The notes below the pieces were generated by a model. The model was given only the letters and a program-made list of their open reading frames with translations, had not been told where the DNA came from and searched no databases. DNA of 64,000 bases from Verrucomicrobiales bacterium. Its GTDB lineage: Bacteria > Verrucomicrobiota > Verrucomicrobiia > Verrucomicrobiales > DEV007. Of this stretch, positions 54,887 to 63,926 are shown in pieces (the stretch's first letter is position 1; each line of letters starts with the position of its first letter). A program made the position numbers and the translations under genes. The stretch lies in NCBI GenBank assembly GCA_029213265.1, contig JARGNG010000004.1:155380-219379 (forward strand), in the 5' to 3' direction.

Positions 54887-57178
54887 TTATTGGATAAAGA
54901 GAAACTGGCGGGAATTGAGCAAGGCCCAGACGAGATCTTCGATCGTCTCCTCGCCATGAGAATCGTAGTCGTTCAGGATTCGCGTTACCTCCCGATCGCT
55001 CGGCTCCCGCGTCAGCATCGCGCGGTAGATAGTCCGGATCTTCTCGGCAGGTTCCGATGTCTGTTCCAGATGCGCTCCGAGGACCGAGTTGGGATTGGAT
55101 ATCGCGACACTGAGAGGGCTATTGAGGAGATACAGCGCCTGCGGCACCGAGGCATTCGTTGAGGCATTCTCGATCACATCCCGATCGGACTGACCAAAGT
55201 CCCGGAGGAAATGGCCTCGCCTCGCAGGCGAATCCAACTCCACCGCCCGTGCCATCTCCCTGGCCACTTCGTTGAACTGACGAAGGCTCACCTGTTCACG
55301 ATCTCTCCAGCGTTTTTGCTCTTCCTTGTCCATTCCTTCAGGTGGATTTCTCGGAACGCCCTTTACTATTTGTGTTGAGGAGACCTCGGGAAGTTCCGCG
55401 CTCATTCCCGCCATCATCGCAGCGGGAACGGTCCGTCCTCCCTCGAGATCCACCAGCACGATTTCGCGTCGTCGCCGGTCGAGCGTCCGCTCCTTTTCCT
55501 TGAGTTCATCGGTCAACTGCCTGGCCTTCTCATTCTCCCGGTCAGCATAGGCAGCCGTGATTCGTTTCTCGTATTCCACCTGCACCGTAGAATACGCTCG
55601 TAGAAGCTCTCCGACTTGCTTCATTCGCGGAAGAACTTCTTCGATCGATCTCTCGTTGAGGCTGTAATAAGTGGCTCTCATTTGCGCCATGCGGTCCTGC
55701 GTCTTCTGGCGCTGAGGGCCATGGGTGTCGACGCCGGGAATGACCAGGGTCGCGACTGAGTCCCAGATCTGCTCGCCGCTCATCCGCTGCATCAGCGGTC
55801 CGGCAAAGTGAAACGGCATCCCGGGAAAGTGATCCTCGCGATGCATTTCCCGTCGAAAGAGATCGGTGTGAAAGAGCACGTTTTGAAACGCCCGGACATC
55901 GTAATCCAGCTCGCGCATCAGGTCTTCTAGATAGGCCAGCAGCTCCGGCTGATGGATCACGGTCGTGTCGGTCAGGTCGTCGGCCGGCTCGAAGATCCCG
56001 TGACCGAAGGCACGCTTCCAGAGTCGATTCACGATCACGCGGGTGAACCGGGGATTTTCGGGACTCGTGAGCCACTCCGCGTAGGCCGTCTTGCGTTCCG
56101 ATGGGTCGGCCGACGGCGAGATATCAGCACCGAACATCGTACCGGGGGTGACGAGGTCATGCGGTTTCGCATCATCATACTGATAGTCGTGCGGCAACTT
56201 CAGATCCGTTTCGTTGAGATGCCGGACCTCCAGGTAAGTCGTGATATTGTAGAGCTTTCCAATCGAACCGTAGACGGGCTCGTTCCTGGTTTCGGCTTCT
56301 ACACGAGCAGCGATCCCGCGCCGGGCCCGCTCGCGAAACTCGTCTCCGGTGAGCTGATGGCGCTCCAGAAAGTTCTCCGTAGATGGCTTGGACAGAAACT
56401 GCTCCATCTCAGGCTCCCCTTTCAGGAAAGGAAAACCTTCGATCCCAACCGCGTCGAAATAGGCCGCTTTCTCTTCCTCTCTCAATGCGTCGTGTACCCC
56501 GGAACGATGCGGATTGCCACCGCGGTGGTCATATCCATAGGTGAACGCCGCCATCCGGAAGTAGTCCATCTGCGTCCACTTGTCGAAGGGGTGATTGTGA
56601 CACTGGGCGCATTCGAGTCGTGTGCCGAGGAAAATCCGAACCGTATTCGACATGTTGTCTAGCGGCATTCCCGTGTCCCGGATGTAATAGCCCGCGGCCG
56701 GATTATCGAAGACGAGACCATGACCGGTCACGAGGCTCCTGACCAGGTCATCATACGGAGTGTTCGCGGCGATCTGCTTCTTCAACCATTCGCGATACTC
56801 GATTGCCCAGTGCACATTTCCTTCGACGCGCAGAAGATCGGCCCAGAAATGGTAGTGATGCGCGGTGTATCCAGCATCGTTCGCCAGGAGTTCCTGAATG
56901 AGCCCGGAATGCTTGTCGGACGCCGTGGATTCGAGAAACGCGTCCGCTTCTTCGATGGTCGGAACCCGCCCGATGATCGCCAGGTAGGTCCGACGCAGAA
57001 ACTGATTGTCGGAGATCGTGGGATTCGCAGTGAGCCCTTCCGATTCGAGATGAGCATTGAGAAAAGAGTCCACCTTCCCGGCCGCCGGACGTGGATCGAA
57101 ATCGGCCGCTTCGGCACTCGACAGCAACAAGACGATACTGAGTGGGAACAGAATTTTCAGGGCAGCTGTCTTCATCAT
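54887..57178 (-). CDS. DUF1549/DUF1553 protein lacking the N-terminal cytochrome module
   Basis: A 763-residue exported protein with a signal peptide (ending around AEA). DUF1549 begins almost at once (FLRRTYLAIIGRVPTIEEADAF) and includes the haem-like CAQCHNHPFDKW motif. DUF1553 follows, with the RVIVNRLWKRAFGHGI segment and the GEQIWDSVATL region. Compared with the 999-residue relative at 44558-47557, the CxxCH cytochrome module and planctomycete cytochrome segment are absent. It is first in an operon with DUF1501 and a sulfatase, and a 32-bp shared element lies 27 bases upstream of its start. Confidence 0.9.
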   Translation of the reverse strand: MMKTAALKILFPLSIVLLLSSAEAADFDPRPAAGKVDSFLNAHLESEGLTANPTISDNQFLRRTYLAIIGRVPTIEEADAFLESTASDKHSGLIQELLANDAGYTAHHYHFWADLLRVEGNVHWAIEYREWLKKQIAANTPYDDLVRSLVTGHGLVFDNPAAGYYIRDTGMPLDNMSNTVRIFLGTRLECAQCHNHPFDKWTQMDYFRMAAFTYGYDHRGGNPHRSGVHDALREEEKAAYFDAVGIEGFPFLKGEPEMEQFLSKPSTENFLERHQLTGDEFRERARRGIAARVEAETRNEPVYGSIGKLYNITTYLEVRHLNETDLKLPHDYQYDDAKPHDLVTPGTMFGADISPSADPSERKTAYAEWLTSPENPRFTRVIVNRLWKRAFGHGIFEPADDLTDTTVIHQPELLAYLEDLMRELDYDVRAFQNVLFHTDLFRREMHREDHFPGMPFHFAGPLMQRMSGEQIWDSVATLVIPGVDTHGPQRQKTQDRMAQMRATYYSLNERSIEEVLPRMKQVGELLRAYSTVQVEYEKRITAAYADRENEKARQLTDELKEKERTLDRRRREIVLVDLEGGRTVPAAMMAGMSAELPEVSSTQIVKGVPRNPPEGMDKEEQKRWRDREQVSLRQFNEVAREMARAVELDSPARRGHFLRDFGQSDRDVIENASTNASVPQALYLLNSPLSVAISNPNSVLGAHLEQTSEPAEKIRTIYRAMLTREPSDREVTRILNDYDSHGEETIEDLVWALLNSRQFLFIQ

Positions 57179-57205
57179 TTCAATTACCGGGTAGGAGCGC
57201 TCAAT

Positions 57206-57237
57206 GACTAAGTTCTTCTAATCAGAAAATTGGCCAA
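57206..57237 (-). promoter_or_regulatory. Shared 32-bp element upstream of the DUF1549/1553 operon
   Basis: On the minus strand, TTGGCCAATTTTCT (57237-57224), 8 variable bases, then GAACTTAGTC (57215-57206). Both blocks and their spacing are identical to the element at 63536-63505, only 20 bases before the sigma factor gene. TTGGCCAA is itself palindromic. An ECF-type promoter is the simplest explanation; an operator is an alternative. Confidence 0.75.
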
Positions 57238-57270
57238 ATTTTTCGACTTTTTCAAAACACCAACATTGGC

Positions 57271-60200
57271 TCAAGGAAGGTTTACTTCCAGTGCCGCAGT
57301 AATATCATCACTCTCGGCAACCCGCTCGCCGTCCACCCAGATATAGAGCCTACTTTGATCTCCGGCTTGCTCGCTGTCCCAGTCCCGTTTCCAGAGAATC
57401 TCGACATCGTGATGATGGTAACGCAGGTCTCCGAGGTAAAAGAAATCCCACGCATCTTCCGGGACCAGGGAATGAACCGTAAAGCGTTTTTCATGGCTGG
57501 GCAGGAATCCGATGAGATCCTCGATCAGCATGTCGGGAAAGGTCGAGTGGAAGTAGTCCTGCACATCTCCAAATCCTTTTCCCATGGCGGGGTGGTTCTG
57601 AACCACGTCTCCGCCACCTGGCATCCGGTAGCCACCGGTGCGCGGGAGATACCACTCGCCGATCGTGCGGCGCCGACCGTGAAGCTCGACGTATTGCGTC
57701 ATGTGATCGTAGAGCAGCTGGCGGTCCTCGTCGCTGATCTCGTCCCGCGTCGCTTTGTAGTTTCGCAGGTAGTTGGCAAAGGCCTTGTAGACGACTGAGT
57801 TCTGGAAAGGCCATCCGCGCCCGTTCCAGCCATAGGACATTTCATTGAAGAAGTCGTGGCGGTACTCGGCGGTCGACATGCCGAAAGGTTGTCTGAATCC
57901 CAATTCGTCATCGAACTGCTTCCAGGCGACATCGAACTGCTCTTCCCGGGTCGGCAGCAGGTTGAAATACCAGGGCGTGTAGCCCACGGTCTCGCGAATG
58001 ATGCTGAGTTGATCGACGACACCTCCGGTGTGGAGGTTGTCTCCGGCAAGGCGGGTAAAGAAGAAGGGATCATCGATGGATCCCCGCTTCTCATAGAACA
58101 GGTGCTTGTCGTCTTTCGTGGGCGTGTGCCACATCGCCTCGATGATCTGCTCTTGGAGTCTTTCCGCGCGCTTGGTGTATTTCGCCGCTTTCCCGTCATC
58201 GCCTTGCAGCGCGTAGAGATTGCCGAGTGAAGCGTAGTTCCCGTAAATGTAACAGTTCAGAGACGGGCGAACGGTAAAGCAGTTGGGGTAGCTTTTCGGG
58301 TTCTGGGTTCGACGCTCGCCGTCCTTGTCGATGAACCAATCATGATTGCCGCCGAATGGTTGAGGCGTCGCTGTGTAATTGCGAAGATCGAACGGCTGAG
58401 GATAGATGAACGGATCGTTCCGCATCCCTTCGTCGAAAGCCGCCTGCCAACCTTTGCCGTCCGTGAAGTAGCGACGCCAGCGCTCCTGGCCTTGATACGG
58501 CTCCTCCTGATTGATCTCGGCGGTGTATCCGGAAAAGGCACCTTCCGACGCGATTAGCCCCAGGGTCGTCGAGATCGTGAACTCGTTGGCGTCATACATG
58601 TCGAGACATTTGTAGAGACCGTCAGTCTTTGTCCCGGGAGCCTTGACCTGAAAAATGAGATCCCAGATTTCCTGGTGGCGCTCCATTGCGGGAAGAAGTT
58701 TTTCTCGCCACAAGGGGTCGGGATGAATCTTGAGCATCGCCTCTGAGCCATCAACCATCCAGCTGGTGTAGTGATGGCTTTGTGGTCGTGGCAGGGTCGC
58801 GAGCCAGGTGTTATTCTGGGCCTGCATCTTGCGCGAGGGCGGTCCCGCGAGCCAGTATTCGGCGTAGGACTGGAGATACTTCGGGTCCCGCATCCAGCGG
58901 AGATCATAAAACTGATGGCCGGCCGGTGCCGGGATCGCCCCGCTGTTGGAAGCCCAACCGGGAAATCCGGGGAACTCGGTGAAAACAAAGTACGTCCTGC
59001 CGTCTTCTTTCCACTCCTTGAGGTGCTTGGTGATCATCCACCAGCGGTAGTTGAAGACCTCGGTGTAATCCTCGCTTGAGCAGAGGAACTTGGGAATGTT
59101 CCGCTGCAGAAATTCCTCGTTGTTGTGTTTCTCGAGCCAGCCGTCGAACTCGGGGCGGTTGCCGTTGAGATGGGAGTAGCCATTGAACTCGTCGACGTCC
59201 GCCGTCAGGGCCTGTGCGGCTTCCTGTTTGATCCGCTGCAGCTCTTTGTCAGGATCGGTAAAGGCCGTGACCGGATCAGAGGCCTCGGCGTTGAAACGAC
59301 AGGCGAGCACAGCCCCGGAGAGATCTTCGTGCAGCTCGATCTCGATGCGAAGCTTTGTGGTCGTGACCGGCTCGGCGAAAGTCACCTGGTTGAATTGATC
59401 CCGTTCGATCCCGGGGCTCTTCTCCTTCAGGGCGACTTCCTTCCATGTCTCTCCCGACCACGAGAGGACCTTCCATGACTTGGGAAGGACTTCCTGCCGC
59501 TCGTTTCGAAACGTGGCCGCGGCCTGGGCTTCGTCGAACCAGTAGACACCCGCATTCTCGAAGGTCCGCGGCTCCGCATATTCAAACTGGACCCATTCTG
59601 TCGTTCCCCGATTCGGATGAAAGCTGAGACGAGGCACCCGGTAGTCAGAAGAGGAAGCTGGCTCCGTTTCGTCGATCAGTGCCGTGGCATTGGCTCCGGG
59701 GAGCGAGGAAACCACGCGAGGACCGTCTCTCGTTTCAGGAAAGGGCCGGACGTTGGCCCGGTCGGCAAAACGCCCCCACTCGGCGGACAATTCGGCAACA
59801 AGTTCCAGATGTTTCTCAGCAAGATCCTCGGTCTCGCTGCGGTCGTTGGCGAGGTCGTAGAGCTCCCAGGCAATCGGCTCGCTGCGATCGTTGTCGGTGA
59901 CCAGTTTCCACTGCCCCTGGCGAACGGCGGCATGGGTTTCGTGCTGCCAGAAGATCGGGCGATCCTCCATCTTGAGATCAGGTTGGCGCAGGTAAGGCAG
60001 CATGCTGGTGCCTTCCAACGGGAGTCTTACCTTGCCTCCGAAGTTCGAAGGATACTCGGCTCCTGCGACCTCAAGCAAGGTGGGCATGATGTCGACGAAG
60101 TGGAAATATTGCTGACTCGAGACCTCACCCCTGGCTTCGAATCCTTTTGGCCAGTGCACGATCAACGGAGAAGCGATGCCGCCCTCGTGCGCGAACTTCT

Positions 60201-61611
60201 TGAACTTGCGAAAAGGAGAATTCGAATAGGAAGCCCAACCCTGCCCCTGCGAGGTGGCCCAGCCGCTGAACTTCTTCCATTGCTCGTAGTTCGCCTTCAT
60301 GTATCCCACGCCACCGAGCTTGTCCTTCCGCGACCAGCCCCCCTCCTCCTGTTCGCGCCTTCGGGTAAACTCGCCATCGCGCCACTCCCCCTCGGCGTAG
60401 TCGTATTTGCCGCCCGCGAAGTGGGTCCCGAAGACCCCCATCTCGCCGGAGCATCCATTGTCCGAGACAAAGAGAATCAGGGTATTCTCGTAGACGCCCT
60501 CTTCCTTCAGCTTGTCGACCACGCGCCCTATGTTCCGGTCCATGTCGTCAATCTGCGCGTTGTAGATCGCCCGACGAAACTGAGCCTCTTTCTTGACCTC
60601 TTCGGACAGGTCTTTCCACTTCGGTAGCGGATTGCGATCCGTGCCAGTCTGCATGCCTGGCATGATGCGCACATTGTTAAAATAGTGAACCTCCGGTAGA
60701 CGCTGCCCCGGGGGGACGACTCCCCCGGCTTTCTGGCGGGCCAGCTTCTTCTGCCGCATCTCATCCCAGCCCTCGCCGAACTCAGCCACCCACTCCGGGT
60801 CGTCCAGCTTTGCCTCGTACTTGGCGATCGTTTCATCCTCCGCCTCAAGGGGAAAATGAGGCGCGTTGTAGGTCAGGTAGAGGAAGAACGGTTTATTACC
60901 TTCATCCAGCGCATCATCAATGTAGTCGAGCGCAACGTCGGTGAAATACTCGGTCGTGTAGAAGTCCTTGTCCAGCTGGTAGGGATTCTTCAGCGTCGTG
61001 TTGTCGTTGTCACCGGGAATTAACAGCTTACCGTCCTCATAAATGTCACACCCGCTGAGCACCTTCCAGTAGCTATCGATGTGCGTGCGGACGACCGTGG
61101 ACCGGTCGAAGCCGCGGTTCTCGGGAAGCGAATGAGCCGGCGGATCTTCGTGGGCGGCCGCATGCCACTTTCCGCTCGTGAACGTGGTGTATCCCGCTTC
61201 CTTCAACGCCTCCCCCAGGGTGACTCCGTTTTCATTGAGCGAGCCCTCGTAGCCCTCGCCCCAGTCAGCGTAGACCATGAAGCCCACTCCGGCCTGGTGT
61301 TGGTAGAGACCGGTGAGCAGGCTGGCGCGTGACGGACAGCAGCGCGCCGCGTTATACATCTGCGTGAAACGAAGACCATTCTCGGCAAGATCGTCGAGAC
61401 GCGGCGTTTCGATTTCGCTGCCATAGCACCCCAGGTCCGAGTAGCCCAGGTCGTCGGCGAGAATCACGATGATGTTAGGCTTTGAACCGTTCTCCCCCCT
61501 TGCCTGAAAAGACAGGAAAAGGAACGCGATCAGCACAAGCGAAATCCCACAGGGTTGGGTCACTGACTGAACAGGGTTGGATCGCAAATTAAGATAGAGA
61601 CATCGTTTCAT
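57271..61611 (-). CDS. Sulfatase fused to an MGH1-like glycoside hydrolase
   Basis: A 1446-residue exported protein. Residues 1-40 form a leader. Residues about 44-620 are a type I sulfatase with D53-D54 (LADDLGYSDLGCYG) and the canonical formylglycine motif C91-C-P-S-R95, so it should be matured. A 140-residue beta-sandwich of the F5/8 (discoidin) type follows (about 650-790). Residues from about 800 to the end form an (alpha/alpha)6-barrel like MGH1/GH63-type hydrolases: FNYRWWMITKH, MYDANEFTIS, WYFNLLPTREEQFDVAW and GWNGRGWPFQNSVVYKAFANYL. A GTG at 61563 gives a shorter start with VTQPC. The joined activities suggest stepwise removal of sulfate and sugar from one glycan. It follows FecR by 5 bases. 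Confidence 0.9.
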   Translation of the reverse strand: MKRCLYLNLRSNPVQSVTQPCGISLVLIAFLFLSFQARGENGSKPNIIVILADDLGYSDLGCYGSEIETPRLDDLAENGLRFTQMYNAARCCPSRASLLTGLYQHQAGVGFMVYADWGEGYEGSLNENGVTLGEALKEAGYTTFTSGKWHAAAHEDPPAHSLPENRGFDRSTVVRTHIDSYWKVLSGCDIYEDGKLLIPGDNDNTTLKNPYQLDKDFYTTEYFTDVALDYIDDALDEGNKPFFLYLTYNAPHFPLEAEDETIAKYEAKLDDPEWVAEFGEGWDEMRQKKLARQKAGGVVPPGQRLPEVHYFNNVRIMPGMQTGTDRNPLPKWKDLSEEVKKEAQFRRAIYNAQIDDMDRNIGRVVDKLKEEGVYENTLILFVSDNGCSGEMGVFGTHFAGGKYDYAEGEWRDGEFTRRREQEEGGWSRKDKLGGVGYMKANYEQWKKFSGWATSQGQGWASYSNSPFRKFKKFAHEGGIASPLIVHWPKGFEARGEVSSQQYFHFVDIMPTLLEVAGAEYPSNFGGKVRLPLEGTSMLPYLRQPDLKMEDRPIFWQHETHAAVRQGQWKLVTDNDRSEPIAWELYDLANDRSETEDLAEKHLELVAELSAEWGRFADRANVRPFPETRDGPRVVSSLPGANATALIDETEPASSSDYRVPRLSFHPNRGTTEWVQFEYAEPRTFENAGVYWFDEAQAAATFRNERQEVLPKSWKVLSWSGETWKEVALKEKSPGIERDQFNQVTFAEPVTTTKLRIEIELHEDLSGAVLACRFNAEASDPVTAFTDPDKELQRIKQEAAQALTADVDEFNGYSHLNGNRPEFDGWLEKHNNEEFLQRNIPKFLCSSEDYTEVFNYRWWMITKHLKEWKEDGRTYFVFTEFPGFPGWASNSGAIPAPAGHQFYDLRWMRDPKYLQSYAEYWLAGPPSRKMQAQNNTWLATLPRPQSHHYTSWMVDGSEAMLKIHPDPLWREKLLPAMERHQEIWDLIFQVKAPGTKTDGLYKCLDMYDANEFTISTTLGLIASEGAFSGYTAEINQEEPYQGQERWRRYFTDGKGWQAAFDEGMRNDPFIYPQPFDLRNYTATPQPFGGNHDWFIDKDGERRTQNPKSYPNCFTVRPSLNCYIYGNYASLGNLYALQGDDGKAAKYTKRAERLQEQIIEAMWHTPTKDDKHLFYEKRGSIDDPFFFTRLAGDNLHTGGVVDQLSIIRETVGYTPWYFNLLPTREEQFDVAWKQFDDELGFRQPFGMSTAEYRHDFFNEMSYGWNGRGWPFQNSVVYKAFANYLRNYKATRDEISDEDRQLLYDHMTQYVELHGRRRTIGEWYLPRTGGYRMPGGGDVVQNHPAMGKGFGDVQDYFHSTFPDMLIEDLIGFLPSHEKRFTVHSLVPEDAWDFFYLGDLRYHHHDVEILWKRDWDSEQAGDQSRLYIWVDGERVAESDDITAALEVNLP
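61549..61579 (-). repeat. Paired ACAGGGTTG 9-mers at the start of the sulfatase-glycosidase gene
   Basis: Two copies lie at 61549-61557 and 61571-61579, 22 bases apart. The downstream copy follows a possible GTG start and encodes TQPC, exactly as the matching copy in the 999-residue PSD1 gene encodes TQPC after its ATG. Confidence 0.7.
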
Positions 61612-61616
61612 AGTAA

Positions 61617-62945
61617 TTACTCGGCTCCCACGAGGACGCGGAACTGGTCGAGGTTGCCTGGGTTTTCCTGGAGTTCGATGATGAGAGTTCGCCGATCGGC
61701 GGCGAGGATGACGGTATCAAACCCCTTGCGCGGATCCCCCTCGGGCCGGGCTTCGATCATGCGAGCCACCGGATATTTTACGCCGGGGATACCAAACACC
61801 TCCTCCGACTCCTTCAGCAGGCGGTTCGCCATGACGACTCCAACGATGGGCTTGGCAAAGGTGATCTGACCACGAACACTCCGACGACGGAGCGGATTCT
61901 CTCCCTCAGGGTAGGCGTTCAACTGAAGCAGGTAACTCGTCAAGCGCTGCTCCGGGAGCAAAATCGGCTTGTCCTCGTGGAGCGTCTTGGCGTATTGCCC
62001 GGGATCCACCATGTCCACCCGGGTCGGACCACTGGGAAGAAAACCCCGTCGTTCCGGAAACACCACGATGTGCTCGTTGTCCTCGTAGTTCCCCGGATGA
62101 AAATCCGGACCGGGAGAGACAAAGCGCATGGAGCCTGTGGTCTGGAGCACACCGGAATTCACCGGCCAGGTGTTCTCGAAGGGAGAAGAATCGTAGACAA
62201 CCGACTCGATCAAACTGGCTTCGCGGCCCGCCCGCACTGCGTCGCCTTCCTTGAGGAGGTGTGGTGCGGTGTCAGCGCTCCGATGACCCGAACTAACTTC
62301 GACTTCGCCATCGAAAACACAAACGTCGGTCAGTCCTGTCTCACTTACGGAAACTCCAAAGGAAGTGCCTAGGTCAACGACGTGGGCAGCGGGAGTATCC
62401 ACTACAAAACCCACGGCCGACTCCGGAATCGTCGCCGTGACCACTCCGCGATGCAGGATCACCCCCATCTCATCGACGACCTCAACCTCGGCCGGCCCCT
62501 CAACTGAAACCCTGGCTCCATTGGAAAAATCCAGTCGAACCAGCCCCTTCGAAAGATCGAAGCGACCTGGCTCCACAGATTCACCCGCAACGTACTCCGC
62601 ACCCGCCTTGTCGTAGGCACCTACTACATGGGCAATGACCGCCGTCGGCTCTGGTGAAGGTGACAACAAGGAGATAACCCCTACCGCCAGTGCCACGCTG
62701 GCAGCGGCTGCCAACCCGAGGATGAGGCGGCGTCGCGAGTGGGCCGGTATCACCGGAATGGCCGGGCAATCCCCCGCAGCGGAAAAGCGACGACGCAAGG
62801 AGGCGTGAAGATTCACCTCGTTCAGATAGTGGGCGCGCGCCCGCTCATCCTCGAGCAGACGCTTTTCCAGGGCCCGCGCGTCCGACTCTTTCGCCGTCCC
62901 ATTCAGGGATCGATCAATCCAATCCTGTAATTCGGGATCCTTCAC
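61617..62945 (-). CDS. FecR-like transmembrane regulator
   Basis: A 442-residue protein started at the GTG at 62945, which overlaps the sigma factor stop (GTGA) and gives VKDPELQDWIDRSL. A helical cytoplasmic region (1-60) could bind the sigma factor as an anti-sigma domain. A single transmembrane helix lies at about 71-95. The periplasmic part contains a FecR domain (about 115-220) with AGESVEPGRFDLSKG and VVDLGTSFGVSV, then a C-terminal beta-rich region of about 220 residues. The pairing of an ECF sigma factor with a membrane FecR-like protein is the common scheme for sensing an external signal. The 1446-residue hydrolase follows at once. Confidence 0.88.
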   Translation of the reverse strand: MKDPELQDWIDRSLNGTAKESDARALEKRLLEDERARAHYLNEVNLHASLRRRFSAAGDCPAIPVIPAHSRRRLILGLAAAASVALAVGVISLLSPSPEPTAVIAHVVGAYDKAGAEYVAGESVEPGRFDLSKGLVRLDFSNGARVSVEGPAEVEVVDEMGVILHRGVVTATIPESAVGFVVDTPAAHVVDLGTSFGVSVSETGLTDVCVFDGEVEVSSGHRSADTAPHLLKEGDAVRAGREASLIESVVYDSSPFENTWPVNSGVLQTTGSMRFVSPGPDFHPGNYEDNEHIVVFPERRGFLPSGPTRVDMVDPGQYAKTLHEDKPILLPEQRLTSYLLQLNAYPEGENPLRRRSVRGQITFAKPIVGVVMANRLLKESEEVFGIPGVKYPVARMIEARPEGDPRKGFDTVILAADRRTLIIELQENPGNLDQFRVLVGAE

Positions 62946-63484
62946 CCTCTCACCTCCTCCAGTCCGAGTTGTCGTTCGATGCACTTCTGCAACTGGCTGC
63001 GCACCCGGTTCAGCCGCTTGTAAATCTTGTTGGCACTCTCTCCGGCCTGTTCCGCGAATGACCGAATCGACGAACCTTCCGCATAACATCCCGCCACCAT
63101 CTCATGTTCCTCCTCCGGCAACTTCTCCAGGCAGGAATCCAGAGCTCTCCGGCGGGCGTCGAGCTGATCTGCCTGTTCCTCAGCCTGGACGGCCAGCATT
63201 TCCACCAACTTCTCCCCGAACACATGCCGGTCCCGCCGCTGCTTAGTGAGATGATTCAGCGCCGAGTTCTTAGCGACCTGGAAGGCCCAGTTCCGAAAGT
63301 TGGTTCCCGACTCATACTGATCAAAGCCCCGCCACATCGTCAGGCTGGCCCGCTGCACCACATCTTCGGCATCGGCAGTATTCCGAACCATCGAAAGGAC
63401 AAAAGAAAAGACAGCCGGCTCGTGTCGCACATAGAGCGAAACGAATTCCTCGTGACGGGATGGATCTGGAGACGAATCAGCCAT
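62942..63484 (-). CDS. ECF-type sigma-70 factor (Rhodopirellula/Verrucomicrobium family)
   Basis: A 180-residue sigma factor with region 2 (FVLSMVRNTADAEDVVQ, and MWRGFDQYESGTNFRNWAFQVAKN) and region 4 (CLEKLPEEEHEMV to a helix-turn-helix with NKIYKRLNRVRSQLQ). This resembles TIGR02989, a sigma family described from Rhodopirellula and Verrucomicrobium. Its stop overlaps the FecR-like gene by GTGA, so the two are translationally coupled. The 32-bp element lies 20 bases before its ATG at 63484, consistent with autoregulation. Confidence 0.93.
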   Translation of the reverse strand: MADSSPDPSRHEEFVSLYVRHEPAVFSFVLSMVRNTADAEDVVQRASLTMWRGFDQYESGTNFRNWAFQVAKNSALNHLTKQRRDRHVFGEKLVEMLAVQAEEQADQLDARRRALDSCLEKLPEEEHEMVAGCYAEGSSIRSFAEQAGESANKIYKRLNRVRSQLQKCIERQLGLEEVRG

Positions 63485-63504
63485 GGGAAGGCAGCGGTTT
63501 CACA

Positions 63505-63536
63505 GACTAAGTTCCCCCCAATAGAAAATTGGCCAA
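63505..63536 (-). promoter_or_regulatory. Shared 32-bp element upstream of the sigma factor gene
   Basis: TTGGCCAATTTTCT (63536-63523), 8 variable bases, then GAACTTAGTC (63514-63505), 20 bases before the ATG. The blocks and spacing are those of the element before the DUF1549/1553 operon. A poly-T/A-rich segment lies just upstream in both copies. Confidence 0.75.
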
Positions 63537-63828
63537 CTTTTTTCCCGTTTTTTGGAACGCATCCCCCGCTTCGCGTCCGGTTGCTCCAGGAAATCGGAAT
63601 CGAAGCGAACACCTGTCCTACCAGGTCCGAGGTTTTGGATTGGTAGTGATGAAAAGATATCAGGCGAGCGGGGTGATAGTCGACCTGCAAGACCCTGAAA
63701 ATGCACAACAACGCACAACAAAATGTTCCGAATAATCCGCATCGATCTGCATCAATCTGCAAAATTCCAATTTTCGTAAGTCGCTGTATCCGTGAGAATT
63801 AGTGCAACTCGTTGCAGATCAATAAATT
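63537..63828. other. Intergenic stretch without a recognisable gene
   Basis: No gene or RNA was recognised here. It holds only short internal direct repeats (GCACAACAAC followed by GCACAACAAA near 63700-63725, and GATCTGCATC-type repeats near 63745), then passes into the repeat element at 63829. Confidence 0.6.
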
Positions 63829-63920
63829 ACGAGAACGCAGTTCGACTGCCACGGCCATCGACAGAGGAGAAGGCTGGCGAATTTGGAGCGAAGCGCAAGA
63901 TAATCCCATACGCTTCGCCA
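63829..63920 (+). repeat. tRNA-associated repeat element, copy B
   Basis: The same 67-base core as copy A (63829-63895), without the 28-base insertion, followed by CAAGATAATCCC and ATACGCTTCGCCA. GCGAAGCG (63888-63895) and CGCTTCGC (63911-63918) form an inverted repeat around a 15-base loop. The 3' end resembles the end of a tRNA with acceptor strand ACGCTTC and CCA, but could simply be the hairpin. There is no complete tRNA visible here. A short leader motif (GACGAGAAC) recurs at 63966-63974 before the window ends. Confidence 0.75.
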
Positions 63921-63926
63921 TATCAA

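Noticed and set aside
59617..60627. A 336-codon plus-strand frame inside the sulfatase-glycosidase gene
   Set aside because: Antisense to the sulfatase domain, which has clear motifs.
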